NCBI GenBank assembly: GCA_038276315.1
Contig: JBBPZY010000312.1
Coordinates: forward strand, 1 to 6,036
Reading direction: 5' to 3'
Source of the DNA: GCA-003244245 sp038276315
Lineage (GTDB): Bacteria > Actinomycetota > Actinomycetes > Mycobacteriales > Pseudonocardiaceae
Length of the DNA: 6,036 nt
Positions 1 to 4,640 of this stretch are shown here, piece after piece. The position numbers and the translations under genes were made by a program. Position 1 is the stretch's first letter; the number at the start of each line of letters is the position of its first letter. The notes under the pieces were generated by a model that searched no databases, was not told the DNA's origin, and worked only from the letters and a program-made list of their open reading frames with translations.

Positions 1-14
1 TACCCATGCCTTAA

Positions 15-386
15 TGCTGCCACAAGCGGCGCCGAACACCGAGTCGACACGCCTGCCATTCTGCCTACAATTTCAGTCCCTCGAACTCCATCTGGGCACG
101 TCAGCCCAGGAACGAACCCTCCAAGATCGGGAAACTTGGGCTTAGCCTCGCGGGGACATTGATCCTCGCCGCGGCGGTGGTCGCCTGGGTCAAAGTGCCC
201 GACCTCTACCCGCCCAGCACCACCACCACGAAGGAGACCACGCTCCTCGCGGCACAGGTAACAGCACGATCACAAGCCATCACCACCACCCGCGCGAGTG
301 TGCTGGCGGCCCTAGCTGGCCTGACGGCCTGGCTACCTCTTGGTTATGGACAGGTGACACACGGTGGTGCTGCCCCTAGCGGGTGA
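15..386 (+). pseudogene. Remnant of the N-terminal part of a membrane protein (fragment)
   Basis: This frame is open from position 15 to the TGA at 384-386 but has no ATG; a TTG at 159 is the only obvious start and has no clear ribosome binding site. The translation has a hydrophobic segment, LGLSLAGTLILAAAVVAWVK (about 135-194), then PDLYPPSTTTT and a polar stretch rich in A, R and T, then a second hydrophobic segment RASVLAALAGLTA ending near 332. Codons up to about 335 end mostly in G or C; the last 15 or so (cta cct ctt ggt tat gga and on) do not, so the real coding sequence seems to stop there by deletion or frameshift. A hydrophobic segment, an AR-rich linker and a second hydrophobic segment resemble the start of some actinobacterial pentapeptide-repeat membrane proteins. 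That resemblance is from memory and weak. The true start may lie upstream of the window or in another frame. Confidence 0.4.
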
Positions 387-394
387 GCGCTAGG
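375..394. repeat. Inverted repeat CCTAGCG / CGCTAGG
   Basis: Perfect 7-bp arms CCTAGCG (375-381) and CGCTAGG (388-394) flank a 6-base spacer GGTGAG. No T-run follows, so it is not a standard intrinsic terminator. The core TAGCGGGTG followed by CGCTA recurs at 3181-3194. It could be an operator or an element-border sequence; its function is unknown. Confidence 0.45.
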
Positions 395-536
395 ATTGCA
401 AGCTGCACCAGTACTGGGCATGTCATGAAGATGGTGATCTTTGTGGCGACAGGCTTCTTCGCTTCCCCCTTGATCGCGGAGCCTCTACGGCGGTGCAAAC
501 GCGCTCGTAAGGGCGACGGGCGAGCCCGCGCCCCGC

Positions 537-552
537 CTGCCGGCGCCGGCAG
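537..552. promoter_or_regulatory. 16-bp perfect palindrome upstream of the small Cys-rich gene
   Basis: The 16 bases 537-552 read the same on both strands (half-site CTGCCGGC). As RNA they could fold into a 6-bp stem with a GCGC loop. The palindrome ends 13 bases before the Shine-Dalgarno TGGAGG (566-571) of the gene starting at 578, so an operator or a translation-modulating leader hairpin is possible. In GC-rich DNA a CG-only palindrome of this size can also arise by chance. Confidence 0.3.
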
Positions 553-577
553 CACCGCAACCCCCTGGAGGCCCCCG

Positions 578-736
578 ATGCCCACCCACACCACCCTGCC
601 CTACGGCCAACCCTGCCCCTGCCGCGTCCCACCGACCACGTCCGCTGGGTCAACAGCACCCCCGACCGACACCTGGGCCTGCCGGGCCTGCGCTACCGAA
701 TGGACCATCACCGTCGACGTCCCTGGGGCGCCGTGA
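578..736 (+). CDS. Small Cys-rich protein (52 aa), zinc-ribbon-like, unknown function
   Basis: Not recognised as a named family. The start ATG at 578 is chosen because TGGAGG (566-571) stands 6 bases upstream, the best ribosome binding site in the left half of the window; the same frame is open further upstream, but with poor codon character. The 52-residue product has two Cys pairs, CPC at residues 13-15 and CRAC at 34-37, the second in the context TWACRACATEWTITV. A CxC pair followed about 20 residues later by CxxC suggests a metal-binding ribbon. Codon third positions are almost all G or C across the ORF, unlike the stretch just upstream. The stop TGA overlaps an ATG (bases 734-738, TGATG) that opens a second short frame which soon runs into repeat sequence. 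No membrane segment or signal peptide is visible. It may be a small accessory protein of the mobile region. Confidence 0.5.
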   Translation: MPTHTTLPYGQPCPCRVPPTTSAGSTAPPTDTWACRACATEWTITVDVPGAP

Positions 737-817
737 TGACCCACCGGCCCCGACGGAGCCTGATCCGGAAGCCGCAGCCGCCCCGACAATGCGCGCTCGG
801 ACTGTCACACTGTGGGC

Positions 818-876
818 GATCACGTGATTCCCCCAGGATTTGCCCAAATGATCAAGTGATTCCTCTGGGGGACGAC
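818..876 (+). repeat. Two direct copies of GATCAMGTGATTCC (copies A and B)
   Basis: Copy A, GATCACGTGATTCC, is at 818-831 and copy B, GATCAAGTGATTCC, at 850-863: one mismatch in 14, offset 32 bp. The core of A, ATCACGTGAT, is a perfect 10-bp palindrome. CCCCCAG (830-836) and CTGGGGG (865-871) add an inverted pair around the same segment. Copy B continues as TCCTCTGGGGGACGACG to 876, matched in copy C on the other strand. Function unknown. Confidence 0.45.
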
Positions 877-1169
877 GCCCGTCTCCAATGCGGACACCCA
901 GAGGACGACGGTCGGACGCCGGCAGCGCCGTCGACGCTAATGACGAGCTCGCTCCTCCGGCCTCCGCTATCGTGGCGGCGCTGACTCGGATCGTTGCCGA
1001 CAGCCGGGCGATGCACCTCGGAACCAGGTCAGGCGGGGTGCTGGCCACAGAGGTGGCCGGAGGCCATCGCGGCAGCACCTGGGGTGGACAGGTCTTAAGG
1101 ACTGCCGCATGCGACGCGCGTTGAGTTGGCCCTGTGGACCGTGAACGTCGTCCCGCCTCCTATCCGTAC

Positions 1170-1220
1170 GTCGTCACCCAGGGGACGTTCCTGAGCGCCA
1201 GGTAGGGGAATTACTTGATC
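1170..1220 (-). repeat. Inverted, longer copy C of the GATCAAGTRATTCC repeat
   Basis: On the minus strand this reads GATCAAGTAATTCC (1220-1207), one mismatch from copy B. After about 20 extra bases comes TCCCCTGGGTGACGACG, which matches TCCTCTGGGGGACGACG of copy B at 15 of 17 positions. Two matching blocks in the same order show that copies B and C are related and lie in inverted orientation about 300 bp apart, one carrying an insertion or the other a deletion. Confidence 0.45.
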
Positions 1221-1422
1221 GCTGACACTCACACCCGGCACTGCCAGTACGCCAGCTTGCCCGGCCAACCCAGTCCGCGTGGCCGCCAGGTCGTCGGCTT
1301 CGCCCCCCGGACGGTAACCAGTTACCCGCGCAGCGTCTCGACCTGTCCCCGGCGTCGCGGTAGCCGCTCGGGTTGGAGGGGTCACGCGCCGGGGCCTGCT
1401 TGCTGCTCTCCGCTGGTCAGGG

Positions 1423-1519
1423 CTGCTAACCGGTGCTAACTGGGACGGACTGGCCGGTTAGCACTTTCGCGTTCCCGCCGGTCAGAGCCCTACCGACCTG
1501 CTAACTGACCGGTTAGCAG
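1423..1519. promoter_or_regulatory. Cluster of five STGCTAACYG sites: probable operator of the XRE gene
   Basis: Five near-identical sites lie within 97 bp: CTGCTAACCGG (1423-1433, plus), GTGCTAACTGG (1433-1443, plus), GTGCTAACCGG (1464-1454, minus), CTGCTAACTGA (1498-1508, plus) and CTGCTAACCGG (1519-1509, minus). The last two form a 22-bp near-perfect palindrome with 10-bp arms (one mismatch) around AC. The first two are direct repeats exactly 10 bp apart, one helical turn. The cluster ends about 115 bp before the preferred start of the XRE regulator and just upstream of the weak -10-like sequences TAGCCT (1533-1538) and TGTAAT (1538-1543). Clustered symmetric sites at a regulator's own promoter usually mean autoregulation. 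That the XRE protein is the binder is inference. Confidence 0.6.
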
Positions 1520-1567
1520 ATCCGGACGGCGCTAGCCTGTAATGGCAACTCTTCGCCGAGCTGCAAC

Positions 1568-1590
1568 GCCCCGGGGTCGCTCTCCGGGGC
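1568..1590 (+). other. Leader hairpin before the XRE start codon
   Basis: GCCCCGG (1568-1574) and CCGGGGC (1584-1590) can pair over a 9-base loop. If transcription starts near 1545-1550, this GC-rich hairpin lies in the untranslated leader 45-67 bases before the ATG at 1635. If translation starts at the ATG at 1542, it would instead be coding. No T-run follows, so a terminator is unlikely. Confidence 0.25.
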
Positions 1591-1634
1591 AATCGGCGCA
1601 GAGGGACCCACTCGGCGATGAAGTTGGTGCTGTG

Positions 1635-2825
1635 ATGGACGTTGACGATGACGCGCGCACAACAGGCCGGCGGTTGCGGCAGATCCGGCAAGCCCGCCGC
1701 AAATCGTTGCGGGTCGTGGCCGGGCTGGCCGGGATCTCCGCCGGGCATCTATCCCGGATCGAGAACGGGGAACGGGCACTGGACCGCCGGTCGCTGATCG
1801 TCGCCCTAGCCGATGCCTTGCAGGTCGCCCCGTCCGAGCTCACCAAATTGCCTGTACCGACGAGCAGTAACGGCGACGGCGACGCCGTCAAGGCAGTCCG
1901 CCGCGCGTTGATCGCGGTCAGCCGGGATGACCCCGCTGGGCAGGTGATTCCGGTGGACGTGCTGCGCACCCGGGTTGAATCGCTGGTGACGGCACAACGA
2001 CAGTGCCAACACGAGCGGGTTGGCCGCGCACTACCCGGATTGATAGCCGACCTGCACACCAGCATCGCCAGCGGCCGTGACGTCCAAGAGCTGCTCGCGG
2101 TAGCGGCGCTACTGCACGTACAGGGCTCCCACGCTTTCCTCGGCGACATGGGAGCCACCGCCGATCTGTGCTGGCAGGCCGCGTTACTGGCCCGCAGAGC
2201 CGCCCGGGAACACGGCGGTGCGGACGTGATCGGCCTGGCCGTGTTCGGTGCGGCGAACGGGCTGTTGGCGGCCGGGGAGTTCGGCACCGCCCAAGACGAG
2301 CTCGACTCGGTGACAGTGCCCACAACCAGCCCCGAATCCATGCAACTCGCCGGGATGCTGGCCTTGTCGCGGTCGTTGGTGGCAGCGGCCGATAAGCGCC
2401 CGGGTGACATGGCCGCACCGCTGGAGCAGGCCGCGGAGTTGGCGGTTCGCACCGGGGACGGGAACGCATACTGGCTCGGGTTCGGGTCGACCAACGTCGG
2501 GGTGTGGCGGATGTCGGTGGCGTTGGAGGCTGGCGACCATCCCCGCGCCGTCGCGGTGGCCGAGACGCTCCACCCCGAACTTCTCCCGTCCGCCACTCGG
2601 CAGGCGACGTACTGGGCCAACTACGGCCGGGCGCTGGCCCGGATCCGGGGACGCCACGACGACGCGGTGCGAGCACTGCGTAAAGCTGAGCTGATCTCCC
2701 CAGCACGGGTGCAACGTCACCCGTTCGTCCGCGACGTCATCGCTGAGCTGGTCACCCGGTCCCGCCAGGACGCGGTAGGCCGGGAGCTGCGCGGCATGGC
2801 GTATAGGGCCGGTCTGCCTGTTTAG
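1635..2825 (+). CDS. XRE-family helix-turn-helix transcriptional regulator with C-terminal helical-repeat region
   Basis: A cytoplasmic DNA-binding regulator of 396 aa. Residues 12-70 form a classic XRE/Cro-CI type helix-turn-helix: GRRLRQIRQARRKSLRVVAG, then LAGISAGHLSRIENGER with the recognition helix around 35-43, then the ALADAL-x-VAPSEL ending. The remaining 320 or so residues are Ala/Leu-rich helices (AALLHVQGSHAFL, WQAALLARRAAREH, AANGLLAAGEFGTAQDELDS, NYGRALARI) that look like tetratricopeptide-type repeats, a layout common in long actinomycete XRE regulators and usually taken as a ligand- or partner-sensing domain. The frame is open from an ATG at 1542, but the extra 31 residues are low in complexity, that ATG overlaps the best -10-like sequence, and family members begin shortly before the helix-turn-helix, so 1635 is preferred; GTG at 1632 is also possible. 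The ribosome binding site is weak. Upstream TGCTAAC sites suggest autoregulation. Its targets are unknown. Confidence 0.85.
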   Translation: MDVDDDARTTGRRLRQIRQARRKSLRVVAGLAGISAGHLSRIENGERALDRRSLIVALADALQVAPSELTKLPVPTSSNGDGDAVKAVRRALIAVSRDDPAGQVIPVDVLRTRVESLVTAQRQCQHERVGRALPGLIADLHTSIASGRDVQELLAVAALLHVQGSHAFLGDMGATADLCWQAALLARRAAREHGGADVIGLAVFGAANGLLAAGEFGTAQDELDSVTVPTTSPESMQLAGMLALSRSLVAAADKRPGDMAAPLEQAAELAVRTGDGNAYWLGFGSTNVGVWRMSVALEAGDHPRAVAVAETLHPELLPSATRQATYWANYGRALARIRGRHDDAVRALRKAELISPARVQRHPFVRDVIAELVTRSRQDAVGRELRGMAYRAGLPV

Positions 2826-2841
2826 TCCCAACTGGGTGAGC

Positions 2842-2857
2842 GTTGCCTTACGGCAAC
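2842..2857 (+). other. Short hairpin after the XRE gene
   Basis: GTTGCC (2842-2847) and GGCAAC (2852-2857) pair perfectly over the tetraloop TTAC, 17 bases after the XRE stop. There is no T-run, so it is not a clear intrinsic terminator. It may be a weak attenuator or mRNA-end stabiliser between the regulator and the small downstream gene. Confidence 0.3.
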
Positions 2858-2890
2858 ACCCGACACCCCTAGTCGATCACCGTCGTAACC

Positions 2891-3106
2891 GTGACCAACG
2901 GGGATGAACCACCCACCAAAAACCGCAAGGTGATCCATGCGGCGTGCACGTGCCGAGGGGTCGCGAACGGGTTCACCAACGTGGTCGTGTCCAAACGTGA
3001 CGGGAAGATCGAGCTGGACCCGCACGTGACCGGCGCGTGCGTTCTGACCTTCGACGAGGACGAGGCGTGCGGCCTGCGTGACCTGCTGATCGTGTTGCTC
3101 GGGTGA
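2891..3106 (+). CDS. Small conserved-looking protein (71 aa), unknown function
   Basis: The frame opens only at 2873 after an in-frame stop, and GTG at 2891 is the only usable early start; there is no internal Met and no clear ribosome binding site. The product begins MTNGDEPPTKNRKVIHAACT, continues through a predicted beta-rich middle (NVVVSKRDGKIELDP) and ends in an acidic then leucine-rich helix (DEDEACGLRDLLIVLLG). Cysteines are at 19, 21, 50 and 60; the CxC at 19-21 could bind metal or be redox active. Codon third positions are strongly G or C, supporting real coding. It starts 65 bp after the XRE gene in the same direction and could share its transcript, so it may be a partner or target of the regulator. 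I recall similar short proteins in actinomycetes but no function; none is claimed. Confidence 0.65.
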   Translation: MTNGDEPPTKNRKVIHAACTCRGVANGFTNVVVSKRDGKIELDPHVTGACVLTFDEDEACGLRDLLIVLLG

Positions 3107-3111
3107 CCCGC

Positions 3112-3132
3112 TGTTGCAGGTTTTGTTGCAGG
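3112..3132 (+). repeat. Tandem 9-bp direct repeat TGTTGCAGG
   Basis: TGTTGCAGG occurs at 3112-3120 and again at 3124-3132, a 12-bp period, starting 6 bases after the stop codon of the 71-aa gene. It may be a protein-binding site or a chance duplication; function unknown. Confidence 0.35.
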
Positions 3133-3157
3133 AGGGGCCGGTTTCAACTCAACATCA

Positions 3158-3312
3158 TGTAGCGGCAGTGCTTGATCATTTAGCGGGTGCGCTAGCGGCC
3201 CTATAGTGCCCTGACCTGCGATGTAGCGGGTAACTGGGTCAGCCGCTTGACCCCCTAAACCAGCTCAGGAGGGGGTTGAGACACTCGCGACCCGCTACCG
3301 CTACACGATCAT
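3158..3312. repeat. Iteron-like TGTAGCGG repeats
   Basis: TGTAGCGG is at 3158-3165, TTTAGCGG at 3179-3186, a degenerate TATAGTGC at 3202-3209, TGTAGCGG at 3222-3229, and an inverted copy at 3305-3298. Successive plus-strand offsets are 21, 23 and 20 bp, about two helical turns. Copies two and four extend to TAGCGGGT, and several are preceded by ATCAT or GAT. TAGCG (3181-3185) and CGCTA (3190-3194) form a small inverted repeat over GGTG. An additional 7-bp inverted repeat, ACCCCCT (3250-3256) and AGGGGGT (3270-3276), lies inside the region. Such phased repeats occur in plasmid or element origins, regulator arrays and integrase arm sites; no initiator gene is visible here, so the role is open. 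Confidence 0.45.
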
Positions 3313-3329
3313 GGGCGTGCAACAGGCCG

Positions 3330-3547
3330 TGTGTCCGTGGCCATGGAAAAGTCCCCGCTGATGGCCAGATCTGGGTCCCCGTTGGTGGCCAGTTAGAAGT
3401 CCTCACCCTTCGTTCGTCGTGTCGTGACAGCGGGTGGGCCCTGCGCGGTGACGGTGACGGTGTGAACCAGTCACCGCACTGCGCAGGGGGCACCATTGAA
3501 GAACGCGAGGGACCGGATGGACGTTATTTCCGCCTACCGTGAGGTGG
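3330..3547 (+). mobile_element. Left-end remnant of an IS21-family insertion sequence
   Basis: The segment from about 3330 (TGTGTCCGTGGCCATGG) looks like the left end of an actinobacterial IS21-family element. It has the internally repeated terminal motif typical of that family: GTCCCCGCTGATGGCCAG (3351-3368) and GTCCCCGTTGGTGGCCAG (3375-3392), 16 of 18 identical, 24 bp apart. After about 100 bp the first codons of the transposase follow. The element breaks off near 3547; the rest of the transposase gene, the helper ATPase gene and the right end are missing, replaced by the 3' flank of the recombinase gene. The exact left boundary is inferred, and no flanking target duplication can be tested because the right end is gone. 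Confidence 0.6.
3496..3547 (+). pseudogene. istA: Truncated IS21-family transposase start (IstA N-terminus)
   Basis: A TTG start at 3496 with AGGGGG (3485-3490) 5 bases upstream begins MKNARDRMDVISAYREV. This matches, from memory, the N-terminus of actinobacterial IS21 transposases, where it leads into a GSYR-AA helix-turn-helix that binds the element ends. Here the homology stops after about 17 codons: the frame continues as ESDQNRG and onward, which is only the antisense of the neighbouring recombinase gene. No catalytic domain is present, so it is non-functional. Confidence 0.55.
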
Positions 3548-3570
3548 AGAGCGACCAAAACCGTGGGAGA

Positions 3571-4458
3571 TCAACTGTTCGGGTGCCCGGTGGTCCTGCG
3601 GCGTCGCCAGGTGCGGATTTCCGCGTCGGCGGTGGCGTCGCGTTGGTCGGCGTAGCGGAGCACGGTTTGGGCGTTGGCGTGTCCGAGGCGGCGTCGGATG
3701 GTCTCCAGTGAGACTCCGGCGTTGACCAGTTCGGTGGCGTGGACGTGGCGGAGCTGATGAATCGTGGCTGTGACCTGGGCCTTCGCGCGGTACTTGGCCC
3801 ATAGCTGCTGGACGGAGGCATACCGCAGCGGGCCTCCCACATAGTTTTTCTCCGCGCGGAACAGGGACCCGTGCCGGTAGCCGCGCGCCTTGAGGTAGCG
3901 CCGCAGCAGTGCCACCAGCGTCGAGTCGTCCAGCAACACGGTGCGTCGCCGTCCCCCTTTACCCAGGATGGTGACGTGCTCATCGTCGCGGCGCAGGTCG
4001 AGATCATCGATCTCGATGGTCAGGGCTTCGCCGACGCGCATGCCGGTGGTGTAGAGCAGCAGGAACAGCAGCCGGTCGCGGTCGCGGGTCTTGGGGATGG
4101 TCCGCAGGACGGCCTCGATGTGCTCGGTGGGCACTGGGCGCGGGAGTGAGGCGGGCAGGTGGGTGCGGTCCAGGCGGGTCATCGGATCCGCGGCGATGAT
4201 CTCGGTCCGGTAGGCCCAGGCCAGCAAGGAGGCCAGCGCGGCTTCGCGCCGGGCGCGGGTCGCGGGGGCCTTGTCGGCGAGGCCACCCAGGTAGGCCCGC
4301 AGCACGCCCGCGGTGATCTGGTTGATCGGGCCGGTGAAGAACCGGCCGAAGTCGCCCAGGTCGCCGCGGTAGGCGCGCACGGTGTGGGGAGACTTGCCCG
4401 CTCGGGCCAGGTCGGTGAGGAAATCGGCGACGAGGGTGGCCATCGGGGGGTTCGCCAT
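3571..4458 (-). CDS. Tyrosine recombinase/integrase (XerC/XerD-like)
   Basis: A site-specific DNA recombinase of 295 aa that would cut and rejoin DNA through a tyrosine nucleophile. Residues about 6-90 are the SAM-like core-binding domain (MATLVADFLTDLARAGKSPH, then TVRAYRGDLGDFGRFF). Residues about 105-285 are the catalytic domain with all conserved residues: R141 in YTTGMRVGEAL, K167 in LGKGGRR, H234 and R237 in HQLRH, H260 in RRLGH and nucleophile Y269 in VLRYADQ. The length fits XerC/D and simple element integrases; there is no separate arm-binding domain. The ATG at 4458 is chosen because GAAGGG lies 10 bases upstream and the core-binding domain begins right after it. The frame extends to an ATG at 4560, but those 34 residues look non-coding. 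It is convergent with the IS21 remnant, and its upstream region carries dif-like repeats, its likely substrate or operator. Xer proper is less likely given the mobile context. Confidence 0.88.
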   Translation of the reverse strand: MANPPMATLVADFLTDLARAGKSPHTVRAYRGDLGDFGRFFTGPINQITAGVLRAYLGGLADKAPATRARREAALASLLAWAYRTEIIAADPMTRLDRTHLPASLPRPVPTEHIEAVLRTIPKTRDRDRLLFLLLYTTGMRVGEALTIEIDDLDLRRDDEHVTILGKGGRRRTVLLDDSTLVALLRRYLKARGYRHGSLFRAEKNYVGGPLRYASVQQLWAKYRAKAQVTATIHQLRHVHATELVNAGVSLETIRRRLGHANAQTVLRYADQRDATADAEIRTWRRRRTTGHPNS

Positions 4459-4483
4459 GCCCGCGTCACCCTTCCCCGAGTCC

Positions 4484-4514
4484 GGTTCCTGCGATAACGA
4501 TAGAATCGCGGCCC
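4484..4514. other. Half-site of the recombinase-core-like repeat
   Basis: TTCCTGCGATAA (4486-4497) is the exact reverse complement of TTATCGCAGGAA (4580-4591); with flanking GG the match is 14 bp. After 5 bases a much weaker right arm (GAATCGCGGCC, sharing ATCGC and one G with the good arm) follows. It lies only about 25 bp upstream of the recombinase start, within its probable promoter region. It could be a second, asymmetric binding site for the recombinase, or a scar of an element end. Confidence 0.4.
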
Positions 4515-4561
4515 GGCGAGATGCCACGACACCGCAGGTAGCGTGGGCGATCGGAGCCATT

Positions 4562-4591
4562 TTCCTGCGGTAAGGGTACTTATCGCAGGAA
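4562..4591. other. dif/lox-like palindromic core: 12-bp arms around a 6-bp spacer
   Basis: Left arm TTCCTGCGGTAA (4562-4573), spacer GGGTAC (4574-4579), right arm TTATCGCAGGAA (4580-4591). The arms are inverted repeats matching at 11 of 12 positions. Arms of 11-13 bp around a 6-8 bp spacer, with TAA and TTA bordering the spacer, is the architecture of dif and of simple tyrosine-recombinase core sites. Its place about 100 bp upstream of a tyrosine recombinase gene makes it a candidate attachment or resolution site. The alternative is that the right half is the terminal repeat of the ISKra4-family element, whose members typically end in GGG. Both readings remain possible. Confidence 0.45.
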
Positions 4592-4640
4592 CCAGCGGGC
4601 GAGAGGGAACGGTGGCCACAGCCGGGGCTGTCGGGGGGAG

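Larger units (their letters stand above)
737..1420. other. About 680 bp without a convincing gene; repeat-bearing spacer
   Basis: Short open frames cross this stretch on both strands, but none has a good ribosome binding site, consistent codon character or a recognisable protein motif. It contains the GATCAMGTRATTCC repeats listed separately and a 14-bp inverted repeat (GGTAAC, spacer CA, GTTACC) at 1313-1326. The ATG at 736, which overlaps the previous stop, begins MTHRPRRSLIRKPQPP and may be the true start of a coupled gene whose remainder was replaced by repeat DNA near 818. The stretch looks like decayed or recombined intergenic DNA. Confidence 0.5.

Noticed and set aside
888..1124. Plus-strand open frame in the spacer region
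   Set aside because: No ribosome binding site and no motif, and it overlaps other equally open frames; judged non-coding.
1433..1464. CIRCE (HrcA) operator
   Set aside because: CIRCE is TTAGCACTC, 9 bases, then GAGTGCTAA. Here the GTGCTAAC and GTTAGCAC halves are in the opposite order and the spacing differs.
1542..1634. Earlier ATG of the XRE gene
   Set aside because: It has no ribosome binding site and overlaps a TGTAAT -10-like sequence, and the added 31 residues are low-complexity. Leaderless initiation there cannot be fully excluded.
1532..2620. Long minus-strand open frame (362 codons) opposite the XRE gene
   Set aside because: Its product is Ser/Arg/Ala-rich with no motif, while the plus strand encodes a clear helix-turn-helix protein; it is a GC-rich antisense shadow.
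3158..3312. Calling this a plasmid replication origin
   Set aside because: There is no initiator gene, no clear DnaA box and only a few short repeats, so it is reported only as iteron-like.
3496..3711. A 71-codon plus-strand gene through the IS21 remnant
   Set aside because: Only the first 17 or so codons resemble a transposase; the rest is antisense to the recombinase gene.
4459..4560. 34-residue N-terminal extension of the recombinase from an ATG at 4560
   Set aside because: It would place the start inside the repeat region, with AGGAA only about 2 bases from the ATG. The ATG at 4458 has a better-spaced GAAGGG and is where the core-binding domain begins.
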